Shown here piece after piece: positions 35,601 through 49,900 of a DNA stretch of 64,000 bases. This DNA is from Leptasterias polaris (taxonomy: Eukaryota > Echinodermata > Asteroidea > Forcipulatida > Asteriidae): contig JAZGTN010000011.1 of NCBI GenBank assembly GCA_037783415.1, positions 1,922,001 to 1,986,000 of the forward strand. Reading direction: 5' to 3'. The notes below the pieces were generated by a model. The model did no database searches and was not told the origin of the DNA. It was given only the letters and a program-made list of their open reading frames with translations. Each line of letters opens with the position of its first letter. The first letter of the stretch is position 1. The position numbers and the translations under genes are program-made.

Positions 35601-38600
35601 CCTTTAAAATGCAACACTGTCGAAATGAAAACTCTTCTAGATGCATCAACATGCAATCAGCGGATTCTGTAGCATTGTGAAGGGAAACTGGTTTACACCA
35701 GTCTTGGCACTGGGCATTTACCCTGCTAAATGCACCAATACGCATTGAAGTTTGCTGGGGACTGCGGATTGCACATCGACATGCCAAATCCATGTAGAAC
35801 CCTGCTAAATGCAGCACAGAGCAACAGATTATGGGATTTGAGTTGATTGCAAACTGCAACAAAACGCACCAACTTCTACAATTTGGTGCATTTTGTTGTA
35901 TTTGGAAGGGCAAGAGTTAAAACAAAAGTCTCCAAGTGATGAGAGAGAGAGGGAGAGAGAGAGAAATTGGACCAAACCTGTATAGAATGATTCCTGTCCA
36001 AGTAGATGGGCCGCCTTAGCTAGTGCACGGAGCACTACCAAGTAAGTAAAGTATAGATTTTTCAGTCGTACGGGACCTTCACCATCGGTTGTTTCTGGAT
36101 CAAATCTTTTCTGGAATTCCTCCACACTGGGGCCGAATGTCTCAACACCGAACATCCCACCTGAGGGAACACACATGAGACAAGAACACAATGAATGCAA
36201 ATCTATTCAAGCACTCTTACCACGACTATCTCATATCCTACACAATCCATCCCCACTCATTCGCTTGCCAAATCTTACATGGTGTGTCGTGGCCGAGCTA
36301 ATAAGAACACCGAACTCAAGCTTTGATGTTTCTGATCAGCAGATTGTGGGTTCGAGTCCAGGTCGTGACACTTGTGTCCTTAAGCAAGTCACTTAACCAT
36401 TATTGCTGCATCCTTCCGATGTGTTATGTAATTCACGTAAAAGTACTTATCGTAAATAAAGAGAAGGGGTTTGCCACGGTGTTCCTGGTTTGATTGGCAG
36501 CATATTGCACCACAGCACCTTGTAAACCATTACATGGTGCTATAAAGGAATGTCTCATACTTCAAAACGTAGCTCCACATACCTTGGAGGAAACTATACC
36601 GAGTGCTTTGATACGCCCCTAAGAGTGTAATAGAGCGCTATATAAAAACCCAGTATTATTATTATCCTTAAATCTTTCAAACATTAAGACTAACACCATA
36701 ACTGAGTGCAACCAAAATACATTTCAGTTGCAAGGAGCAAGGGTGGTAGACTTGAACTAACCTACCTGATAATAAGTAATGGGCGCATAGATGAATGTTA
36801 ATACTGCTATGAAGACCTGATATCAGTCTGTAGAAAACCCTCTTCTCCAGACACATTCCTGTTATTAGAGAAAAAAAACATATCATCTTTCTGGTAACAC
36901 TGACTTCCTTACTACCAACTCTCCAAAATCCTTACCAACCAAACACAGGGCCCAAATTTTTTCACCAGTTTCACAAAGAGCCACATATCTTAAAATGACA
37001 AAATGCTGATTAGTACAGGTAGGGGGCCTAGATATCTCAAAAATTAGAGCCTAAATGTAGGTCAAATCGCTTTACAGGTTTCAGGAAGAGCCACTAATGT
37101 CAGTGTGCACCTGATCACGCACCCCTTTCTTATGTAATTGTATTTTTTTAAGTAGGTCATCTCTCTTTATAGATTTCATGAAGAGACACATATCTTTGAT
37201 TGATTTATATGATAATTATCCAATATATTTAAATAAACTAGTTAGTCAATGGAGAGGTTAAACTTTTAAAGAACCATAATGAGAGGTCTTTAAATGCAAA
37301 CCGTGGCTTTAGCATTGCAGATTTGCAGCTTTAAATCTAAATAATTTTTTTTTTAAACATCTTTAAAAACTTCAAAGTGTAAATTTCAGTCACGCCTTTT
37401 GACAAAGTAGCTGTTCATTAAATAAGTGACGATTTAAGTCCCCATATTCCAGATTACCCATTGCAAAGCATTGTAATACTTTTGAATCGTCCAGGATTTG
37501 TTTCAGTACATGCGGAAATGGAACGTTTGTCCAAAAACAATGACACATTACATAACTATTAACAAGGCTAAGAGCACATTCGAAAATTGAATTGGAAGAA
37601 AACAAATAACAATTCTGAAAAACTACAACTGTCTTATAAGAAACTAATTAACACTAGATACAAAAGCTGATATATGTATTTATTTACCAAGGTCTTAATT
37701 AACATGGAGCTCATTGTCCATCATCAAAACGAGATATTTTTTTTGTTTGTCCTTAGAATGTTTTGCACCTACAGTCCTGTAAATGTAGCTCAAATGTGTT
37801 CTGTAAGACACTCAGTGATGTAGACTGATCCCTTTGCTGTAGCTACTCATGTCATAATGACATGACTTCAGGGAACACAACCAAGATGGCAAATTTACAG
37901 AATATGACTGTGTTCGAATTGGTGGCTATGGCTAGGGCTATGACTGGATTGCATCATGCAATGAAGTATAGGATGTCCTTAGCAACACCCTTAGCAATAG
38001 TACACTGTAGTAGCCGTAGCTGTAGCCACCAATTGAGATACAGACAATGGGGTCATACATACATGTACATGTACATCTATGTGTGCTCTACATTGTTTCA
38101 TCAGTGCAATGTGGTGATATCAACTTATGTGCAACACACTTGTTGAAATCAATAATAGTAAAAACTGTAACAAGGCAAGTGTCTTTCTAACAATTTCCAA
38201 AAACTTAATGTGAACAATTACGACATAAAACACTGTAAAGGTACACGGAGCAGACTGTATCTATGCAGGCCATGATGCACCATTAAGCAACCGCAGTGTT
38301 GGACTGACTAGCAACTTTGTTATATCAAGCAATCACAATAATACAGAATAACATACAAAGGAAACAAAGCTGTAAGATAAAGGAACAGCCTCTCAACAAC
38401 AGATGTGCCAACAAAACTTAGCTCTTCTGCATCTACTGCATCTCACTGTTCCCAACTCTCTATTGGAGAGGGTACAATTCCATGCAAAGTTGACAAACCT
38501 TCAAGACTCTATCGTCTATTGCTGGAACTTCTAAAGAGGTAAAAATCAAGAGCATAGAAACAAAGAGAAAGCAGGCAAAGTGAGTCCTTGCAAATCAGTG

Positions 38601-41600
38601 TTCGAGGCTACAGGTTCACGTTTCTTGAGCGTGTCTTTGGTGAAATGTGTTTCGCTTTGCTGTGGTGTTGCTTTTCCGACCAAACTGTACCCAAGTTCAA
38701 ATATTTCATACACAAATTTAACTAAATGATTCACAAATTTAAAAAAAGTTTTCTTTTTTTATTTGACGATTCATATATAGTTGACGAATTTCAGAAGAGT
38801 AAGTTCCATTTGGTGAAAATAAAACAAACGCTGTGTTTGATGGCCATTAATTTACAAGAAAAACGTTTCTAGTTTAAGGAAACAATTTGATCAGTTAGTT
38901 TCTATTCATGACAGATGCCAAACAACGGCCCAAGTGTTGTACGTACAGTCAATACACAAATCCAACTCCTCTAAATACTGGCAGACTCAGGAGAGAGGAA
39001 TCTAACTAACACAATGGGTTGACTAAACTAGATTGAACAAAACAACATTCAATGCAGTCAAAACTATGAGGGCTCACTCTTTTTAAAAAATGGAAAAGAT
39101 GTTGCACAGGCATGATATTTGGTCCTTGAAAAAAAGTGGGAAAATTTTATTGTGTAGGCACTAATAGAACTTCCAGACCTTATTTATTTTTTTGGTTTTT
39201 CCAAGGGCAACAATCGATGCAATAAAAGAGCTGACCTACATTTACACATGATGTAGGCTTTAATAGACCTTTCAGGCCTTGTTAACAATTTTTCACGATT
39301 TTTCCAAGGGTATAAAAATTGGAAATCAGACTAAAGTAGGACGAATATCATGCCTTGTTGCATCGATTTCAAAGTTTCTGGAATCAAACTCAATCATGCT
39401 AAGAAGATGTTGGAAGAATGAACCCTCCTACTTTAACTGACATTTTCCGTCAGCCAGTCCTGGGGTTTAACAGTTTACCTTTAAGGTATTGGGAAACTGC
39501 AGAGGGTGGTAAGCAGGTTTGGGTGAAACAGAAGTACATGTATGGTAGGTTAGGTCATGAGTTAATATTGTTAAGTAAATGGTTCACCTTTGAGGGGTTT
39601 GAAAAAACACAAACAGAGGAAAAGCAGGAATGAGTGGAGAAAAAAGTGGTGGGAATTAAAGATGATAGGTCTGAGTTTTGGCCAGTTTGACCCCAAAAGC
39701 TACATTTAAACTTCAAATAGCTATTTAAATAGATTCAAACAAATTATTCAAGGTATCAGACGAAAACATTCGCCCTTGATAATTAAAAACTCAAAATTAA
39801 TTATTGCCATATACAAACAGTTTTGCATGTGACCTGCATTTAGTTCTTGTGCGTGGCGTGAAAGCTTATGTTTGTTTTTCATTTTGACACAGTATCATCT
39901 GTCACAATTCATTAAAGGCCCTGTACACTATTGGTAAGATCGAAAAACACAAATGTTCACAGATTCACACATAACTTACATGATTTAAAGTAAGTAATGG
40001 TAGAAAGGGTTCCTTAAAATATTTCTGCCTAAAATGCTATCGTTTCTGAGAAATGAGTAAAACAATAGTTTTTATCGCGCGCGATAATAAACTCGATGTT
40101 TGAAAAACAGAAAACACATAAGGTCTCTTTCACTATTTTCTCGTGACCTCGATGACCAATTGAGCTCAAATTTTCACAGGTTTGTTATTTCATGTATGTG
40201 GTTGATTACACAAAACATGAACACTGTCTGTGAATATTTTGTCAGCTCTGCCAATCCTGTATAATACCTTTAAGAGAATTTTTTTTTTATAGTCTCTTGG
40301 CGAAAATCGGGACATGCAAATTAAAATCTAAATGAACAAACCAATGTAAAGGTGAACGGTCTACCTCCATCATACTTGGCATTAATCTACATTATTGGAA
40401 CAGTTCATTTGATATTCACCGTTTACACCAACAGCTTCTCACTGTTCGCTAACCAAGTGATTTGTGTTTCTCTGGCGAGATACAGATGTATGGTACCAAC
40501 ATAATGAGTCCATGAACATCATAACAAGAAAAAATCTTCTTACATTCATTGGGGTTTCATAGAAGGTGACATCTTTCTTATTGTACATACAGCTTAGTGC
40601 AAGATACAGCAAAGTTCCATATAGAACTAAATGCATTATTTGCAAGGGTACAAGAGGAGAATTTTTTCCTCAACTGTGTTTCAACCTCGTTAACACGCTA
40701 TATTTTAATTGGTAAAATGTAAAGGAAAGGCAAATGCTTCCAAAATAACACTTTCCCTGTCAAATACATTAAAAAGTTGTTGTATTTGTTTGCATGAAGC
40801 AGTCAACTCGAATCCCATACTGTGTTGCACGGTACTGCAATTACCAAGGTTCTACATTGACTGCGAAAGGGGTAATCCTGTTTCAGCCCCAGGAGTAGGT
40901 GGCAACGTGCCCCTGGTGACAGATGATTTAGGTCGACAGTCTAAATCAGTTAAGTGTAACGCGACATCTCATTAAAATGTGCAATCTGAGTCCCCCAGCA
41001 AATTTCAATGCATTTTGGTGCATTTAGCAGGGTCCATGTAAATGCCAAGACTGGAATAAACCAGTTCACTACACAATGCAACAGAATCAACTGTTGCATT
41101 TTGATGCATTCAGCAGGGTGTCTAGAAACAAACTGATGGTGGTTAGGAATAAATGTTTAAAAAAACAACTCCGAAACCAAAAACAAAATTTAGACAACAC
41201 TGAACACAAAATTTGAACACAAAATTACCTTTAACTGACTTCTCTGAAAGCAATGACTTATAACCTTTGGCATTAACGGGCTCGGGTCTGTTGATGACAA
41301 ACGACAATTGTAAAAGGTTATATTTTTGACACAGATTAACATGGAGCAGAATATCATGTACATATACATGTACATGTACTCTCACCCGTGTTTACCAAAC
41401 AATGTACCTCAAGTATTATCTCAATACTTTTGTCACAAGTGCAAATTGGTGACTCTAGCCCAAAGATGAGGTTTCCATGCTCCCTAATGACACCAAGAGC
41501 AGGGCTCAATTTCATGAAGCCTGTAAGCAGACAATTTCATAAAGCCTGTAAGCAGACAATTTCATAAAGCCTGTAAGCAGACAATTTCATAAAGCCTGTA

Positions 41601-44600
41601 AGCAGACAATTTCATAAAGCCTGTAAGCAGACAATTTCATAAAGCCTGTAAGCAGACAATTTCATAAAGCCTGTAAGCAGACAATTTCATAAAGCCTGTA
41701 AGCAGACAATTTCATAAAGCCTGTAAGCAGACAATTTCATAAAGCCTGTAAGCAGACAATTTCATAAAGCCTGTATTGTAAGCAGACAATTTGTTGCTTA
41801 CGGAGCGGCCACAAGCAGAATTTATATTAGTATGAATACTGCTAACCTTAAGAAAGCCCTACAGCAATTTTAATTGAAAATTGTACAGGAAAACTTGCCG
41901 CTTATAGTTATACCATAGAGCTCTATGGTTAAAACCTACACAGGGGGGGGGGGGGGGGGGGGGCGGAAGGGGTAGCGCCACCAGCGCACCACCTACGTTG
42001 AAAATAATCTCATTCGACCCTCGCGACGTGAACTGGTCGAAGCTCCCCACACAAAACCAACCATTGTACAAACGAATGTGTGTGTGTATGCACAGTATAC
42101 ACTATTTGAATTACGGTTGCTCTCCGCTGCGTGCCGTTGAGACTGCCTGGACGAGTCCATTTTATCAGAGGGTATTGTTATCTTCAAATGTTGTAAATTC
42201 ACAAAAATTTTACACCAGAAAACATTAGTAAATTGTTTTTTTTGCGTTGCCAACTGCTTCAGTAATTTAACAATTTAATAAACAACATATAATTTAACAG
42301 AAACGACATGTATAACATATCTGTTTAAGATGTGTATGTTGGCTCAGAATTAAAATTACCTGCGGCAAATGTTCCCGTCCGTCAACAGAGATCGTTTGAA
42401 CGCAAACTTAGTATCGGCAGAGACCATTATGTAAAAAAAAACTGTTAAAAATCGTCAAATATCTAGAGGATGTACCGAGGGATTTTGTTTAAACTTTCAG
42501 GAACGAAAGATCTATTCCTAAATATTACCTTAATGGAAAAAAATCAGAGGATGAACGATAATTTTTTTCACATTATGTCGATATTTGTAGCCATTTTAGG
42601 GGAGACCATTTGTAACGAAATTCCCACCTAGACCCATTCATACACGTTAGCCACTGCAATAAACCAACGGAAAATTGTCTGTAATATTTTTACGCATTTA
42701 TTTGAAAACTAAGCACCTCAACAATTGAAAATACTCTTCCAATATACACTGTTATGTTTTCAGTGCTGTTAAAGAGAACATTTTTACGGAATACATGGAT
42801 TTCTTTTTGTTTTTTAACCCTCTTGCTGTCTGACCATTCAATACCATTCACTGTGGTTTTGAATGATAGATAAGCTATGCCAGCCTTGCAATATGATACC
42901 ATGAGGGAATGCACACAGTACACAGTTAGTTCTGTGCACAGTTGTGCCACCATACACAACTTTGGCAGTTGAATGGTTTCAAATGGTTGGTCAACTCACT
43001 TGAAAATGTTGCGAACAGTAGGAGGGTTAATGGTCATCACCTCTTTTTAAAATGGAGTGTATCCAAACTGTGATCGCAAATGATTGCGCAACACCCCTTC
43101 CGCCCCCCCCCCCCCCCCCCCCCCCGAACCTACAGTAGTTTTCATGATAAAACTACACAATAAACATTTTCACTTTTGTCAGAAGAAGTATAACTGCAAA
43201 TGAAACACTGTCAGAGCTGCCAACATTTGCAGCTTTCACTCAGGAAAATTGTGTACAACAATCAGGGAGACATTTAGAATTACATTCAACATACATAATA
43301 ACGGGGGGAAAGTTTCCATAATCAGGGAGATTTTCACATCTGTTCATCAGAATACAGAAAGATTGGTTGATTTACAGAGAACGTTATGCAAAATCAAGAG
43401 GAGGGTTGGCAGTTCTGCACTGTTTGCAATTGTCAATGTTCACAGATGGGAAACATCGACCAAAGCCACTTACTTGAAGCAGTTCTCATTGTAGATGCTG
43501 TTCCATATCCTCCATGCTGACTTGCCCTTGTAGCCTGTATACCTCTCAGGGTTTAAAGTCAAGTCTACATACTGCATACCCACGGACTGTTCATCTGAAA
43601 AGAGAAATCAAAGACTGCCTTTTTACAACAACAACATTTGGGGGGTGAAGGAAAAATTGATTAGAACGGGAATTGAACCTGCGCCCTCCACAATAACGTG
43701 CCAACACTCTACCAACTGAGCTATCTAGCCCTGATGTTGGACTATAGCAAAGGTGTAGTGCACACATGCGAACATCGCCCTAGCTACATACATATAAAAA
43801 AAAATGGCAAAAAAAGTATCAATCCGCTGTATAATAATAGTGGCTTCTTATATAGCGCTCATATCCGTCACTCAGTGACGCTCAATGCGCTCCTGCAAGG
43901 TATATATGTGGAGCTACTTTTTGAATTTTGAGACCTATTTCTTTACATAGCACCATGTAATGGTTTACAAGGTGCTGTGGCGCAATATGCAGCCAATCAA
44001 ACCAGGAACACCGGGGCAAACCCCTTCTCTTTTCGATAAGTGCACTGGGTTCTTTTACGTGCATTACACAACACACGGGACCAACAGCTTTACGTCCCAT
44101 CCGAAGGACGAAGCAATAATGGTTAAGTGTCTTGCTTAATAAGGACACAAGTGTCACGACCGGGACTCGAACCCACACTCTGCTGAACAGAAACACCAGA
44201 GCTTGAGTCCGGTGCCCTTATCCGCTCGGCCACGACACGCCCACGTATGAAGTATAGTTAAAACAAATATAAAATTTGACAATCGATATTTTATATCCAG
44301 GGACAGTTGGTCTTAACCTGCATCGGCGATAAAAAATATTAATTGGTTTTACCCATATACCAATGCATTGCAATGCGAGTAAAGCACTTTAATACTCGAT
44401 ACCCCCCCCCCCCCCAGTACTATAACAACAACAAAAAGCATATTAGTGGTAAGACATCTGCTCTAGAATGACAAAGGTTGTGGTTTTGAATCCCACCCAA
44501 GTAATATACCTGTGTGTTTCTTCACATGACTCAGGAAAGTACTGAGTACACATGTACAGTGCTTTACACACATCAGTTCATGGGTATTACTCTTCATCCC

Positions 44601-46891
44601 CGATGCAAATGTAAATTTATTTTCTACATCTACATCTAGAATCGTTGTAGTACCAGCTGCTAAAATATAGGATTCAAACTGCCTCTAGCTACCGAGCATT
44701 CTTGGTGGTCTAGTGGTAGACTTTCATCTGCTCTAGAATGGCAAAGGTCTTGGGTTCAAATCCCACCCAAGTAATAAATATGCCTTTGGGGTTTTTTTTC
44801 ACAGGACTCAGGAAAGCATTGAGTATACATACAGTGGTTTACACACATCGGTGTGAGGGTAAAACAAAATAACAACGACAAGTCTCAACCTACCGTCCAG
44901 CTCACAGAAAGTGATAGAGATGTCATCATGCTCAGTCCACGACCTGAAGGCAGCTTCGTTCTCTTTGCTGATGGTAGTATCCAAGGCACTCAGTCGGATC
45001 TCTTCGTTGGTGCGAGAGACACAGGACTTGTCGATGTCAGACGAGGAACCCTTATCAGACTGTGCATAATACTGTGTAATTTAGAGGGATGGGAAGATGT
45101 TAGTATTAAAAGAACTCAACAGTATCATAAAACTGTTCACTGAAACCGTAATTCCTTGTTACATGAAAAGGCATTCTGTAAAACACCAAGGTCTCAATTA
45201 ATTGCATCTCCTTCGAGGGTAAAGACCATTCCAAAAATGAAACTGTGGACTTTGGATGACCATGAAGGAAGATTAAGCACTCTGTAAAATTAGGTACTCT
45301 GTGTGGTACTCTGTGAAGTTAGGCAAAACAAAAATTGTTTGTTTGTCCATAATTTATTCACAGCTGGACATTAACTACCAATGTGGCATTTATTTGGTTT
45401 GATGTTTAAAAAAATAACTATCCGCCGATCTCACCCTGCACGCATATCAAATCACTTTTTAGACTAATGTTTGAAGCTTTGTTCTGAGGAGTACAAAGAG
45501 CTCTCCTCGATAAAGAAAGGAGAGCAGTTTCAACTCTACTCCTATTTCTTAAAATGAGGGGCTGTTCACCTTTCTACTTAAAATTAACAGAGTAGCTTTT
45601 TCATTTTGTTTTCCTTTCATTACACCCCTTGATGATGCCAGCTAATTGCTAGACAGAGATTTTAATAACACTTGACCACAAACCTTTTCTTTTCCATGCG
45701 CTATTCCTTCCTCTTCTTTTAAACCACAAGGCACTTGCTCCTGTAGGAAAATTAATGAAAGAAAAGTTTATGGCTCCTGAAGATAGGGCTTAGTATTTGG
45801 TGATTTGCCAAATTTGAATCTAAGAGCTTACATTGTTTAAACGTGGTACCAGGGGTTAAGCAAATAATTTTAACCTGAAAGAATCGTTGCAGGAATATTA
45901 CAAAGGATGACAACCTAGCATTTAACGTGCTCAGGGTGTCCCAGCTAAAACCATAGCCTGCAAACAAAGGGGAATGTGAAGAACTTATCAACATAATCAT
46001 CATTGTTAAGGTTTTATCATAAACTACGAGTAATAAGCTCTCCACTCTACTTTGTAAACAACATTTCCAAACTTAATTTAAATCATTCCAGTTAAGTTGA
46101 GCTACATTTCTTAACCCCACTTGATGCATCTACAAAAAATTGTACTCATTTCAAAAGAAAAAGCTAAAAAAAACAAAAAACAACAAACAAACAACCAAAT
46201 AAACAAACAAACGAACAAACAAAAAACTGATTGAATGTAAACAAAATTAATTGAATATACAAAAGTCACATAGAAGGTCGGAACGAATTTAACGTCACAA
46301 CAAACAAATTTGTCCAAGTTGAATTGTGTTCAACTCTTAAGAAAAATTCTATGCTAACAGTTGTGATGTCAAATTTGCTTTGCTTTTCGCAACTGAATGA
46401 AGTATGAAAAGGGCTTAACTGCTTACATTTCATCATGGTATTATGCTGATTTCCAGATACCGCTGCACATTTTATTTATTTCTTTGGTTTTCAAATATGT
46501 CTCGAACCTTTAACAATCCCAAATCCTTAAAGGCCTTGAATGATGTAAGTGATATGTATCGTATCAGAGTTTCAGTTCAAAGATTCAAGTTTAAAATTGC
46601 CATATAATGTGAAATCTTGATAGAAACTGTTATTTGCCACACTTATTTATACATGAGTTAATGTGGGCATGTAATGTGAAACCTTGATAGAAACTGTTAT
46701 TTGCCACACTTATTTATACATGAGTTAATGTGGGCATGTAATTTAAATCTTTCTTTAAAAACAAAAACCCCAAAACAAAAAAAATTATTTGTAAGTACAT
46801 TCAAAATTTTATAAGAAAATAAAACTTAAATAAAAACCTGCTACCATGTTCTACTTCAGTGAATATCTTCTAAAGGTATAAAACTGCGCCT

Positions 46892-46939
<48 letters not shown>

Positions 46940-49900
46940 GACTTGTTATGCGCACATATCCACCCTGCTGGGTGTTCAAGGCAACTCATTATTAACCTTA
47001 TATGAGATTGCATTGTCAATACTCAATTAGTACACACACATGTACATGTATTCGTCAGTCAATCAATTCTGTCAACAGTCAGTTTGTTAGCTCAGTGCAA
47101 ATAAGGTCCTTAATTGCAATTTCATTTTCGTTATGACCTAAAGAGCATTAAATGAAAAATACATTAACATTCGAATACATCAACCAAAATCAACACATAA
47201 TTATATGTTTTTCTCAGAAAATGAATATCTCTTTTTGCCAAACAGTTACTATGCAACTATACTCTCTGGCATTATACTACAAATTTGAATGTCTGTAAAA
47301 TTTATTCATAGTTTTTCTTGTAATGAAATATATGGAATTTAAAAAGACGAAAATAAAAAAGCTATCCCAAAACCGTATGTGCACTCAATGCAATATATGT
47401 AATAAATTATTAATTTTCATTGTCAAAAATAGATATCAATATTTCAGTATGTCTTCTTGTGAAAATTAAATACTGTGGGCCATTGTGCAAACAACAGACG
47501 GAGAAAAGCAATGATGGCAAGTTTAATTTATTGCAAAAAAACTGTTTGAATATGGCCAGAACATTAGCATTGGGAGTTGTTCTACTTTTATCACTATCTT
47601 TGCAGTTAAATATTTTTAGCTGTTCATGTTTCCAATCACGATGCTTGTGTGTCATGGGGGGGGGGGGGGGGGGGGGCAAAGAGAGGGTGTGATCTGGGCT
47701 CGATTTCACAAAGACCTAAGACCCATCTTAACTGTGTATCCATCTTAATTGTGATGTCACAATATAAATCACTACGGTGATATTGACAACTCATCCTAAG
47801 ATGAATCTTAGAGCTTTGTGAAATCGGCCCTGAGGTGTTACTCTTGCCAATGTTCTTCTATGTTGTACTGCAATGTTGTTAAACATTTTCGAGATTGTCT
47901 TAACGTCTTCATAAGTGTTTAAATTTTATGTCCTGTTCTAGAGTTTACATCAATTTAGACATGAAATTTTTTATTCTTTTTAATAAGTGGACAATAAATA
48001 TATAATGAATAAATGAATGAATGAATAAATGGATGAACATATACATGGATTGATAAATAATTAATGCCACAGTGCTTCCATATGGGTTGCATTAGGGATA
48101 GGGACGGCTCAGGGCTTGGTCAGTTAGAGCCAACTCATTATTAACCTTATATGAGATTGCATTGTCAATACTCAATTAGTACACACACATGTACATGTAT
48201 TCGTCAGTCAATCAATTCTGTCAACAGTCAGTTTGTTAGCTCAGTGCAAATAAGGTCCTTAATTGCAATTTCATTTTCGTTATGACCTAAAGAGCATTAA
48301 ATGAAAAATACATTAACATTCGAATACATCAACCAAAATCAACACATAATTATATGTTTTTCTCAGAAAATGAATATCTCTTTTTGCCAAACAGTTACTT
48401 TGGAGGCCAATCCTGATCAATAAACTCCATTTACCAGAAGCTCAAAAAATATGCAAACCCAATTTTTTGAAATCCATACAAACTAGCAACCTTAAAGTCC
48501 TGAGCCAATGTGTTCATAATTGCACCGAGTATTGTACTCTGGCAGTGAGAATGGCATGTAGAATGATCAGACACAAGGTTGTTTCTAAAGACAAAGTGCA
48601 TGATTGATAATTATCACAACAATAAGTTGATTAGTTTAAATCTTAAAGGTCAGTGATTAATATTAAGTTCCCGCAGTAGCAACGTTTCAGAGAAATACTT
48701 CTGTCAAGTCAAGACAATTGCATCTAAATAAATTAATAATAATTGTCACTGTTGCTTATCTGATTGCACAACTGAAATAAGCCTACGGTGAACAAACACA
48801 AACTCTGACAAAACACAAATAGTTTTTCATTATTTTTTACAAAAACGTGACCAAAAACCTCTAAAATAACCCCACAACAACAACAGAACCTTCCCTTTAA
48901 GCGACAGATCAAAATTATGAAAAGAAAAACAAATCAATTTACCCCTCCAAAAACCAAAAAACTACAACAACTTATTATGCTTTTTTTATGGAGGATTTGG
49001 AGAGATATTTCATCAGGCTCTATTATGAAAAACAAACTATTTACATCATGTACTTCTTGAAAGGTATGAGTTCATGGTTTTTGGAAGAGTTAACACATTC
49101 CCACTAATCCCAACCATTCACTTTCAACAAAAACACCAAATAACAAACATAATTTTTTTTATTTTTACATACACTTGTATACGAAAGCCCAATCGTGCCA
49201 CTGAAGTATATATTATCAGCGGGAACTAATCCGTTATAACGAATTAATAATCCGTTATAACGAATTAGTAATCCGTTATAACGAATTAATAATTCGTTAA
49301 AACGAATTAGTAATCCGTTAAAACGAATTAACAATTGGCCCACCTCCATGATGCGACTGAACAGCCGAGTGCGAACTGATGATTTCGGATGCGGATAGCC
49401 GTTGACTACAACAACGATGAGTTATGGAACTTTTCGGCGTTCCTGCCATATACGAAATCATCAATTCGGACTCGGCCGTTCAGTCGCACCGTGGAGGTGG
49501 GCCGATTGTTAATTCGTTTTAACGAATTAGTAATCCGTTTAAACGAATTAGTAATTCGTTATAACGAATTAACAATTGGCCCATCTCGATGATGCGACGT
49601 ACTGTACGGCCGTGTCCGAATTGATGACTTCGGTAGTGGCTATGTGGATATGGCCGGAACAACTGTCGGGCACTGCCGCACAGTCACACCATGGAGGTGG
49701 GCCAATTGTTAATTGGTGCGACTGTGCGGCCGAGTCCGAATTGATGATTTCGGCAGTGGTTATAATATGGCAGCAACGCCGCATCCGAACTCGGGCGTAC
49801 TTAGTACGTCGCACCATGGAGATGGGCCAATTGTTAATTCGTAATAACGAATTAGTAATTCGTTATAACAGATTATTAATTCGTTATAACGGATTATTAA

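Noticed and set aside
39418..39633. 71-codon ORF (+) with ordinary-looking protein composition
   Set aside because: No recognised motif or splice context. It lies inside an ERO1 intron and chance cannot be excluded.
43829..44242. Possible functional tRNA-Leu(CAA) gene
   Set aside because: It is followed by the same SINE body as two other copies. It is best treated as the SINE head.
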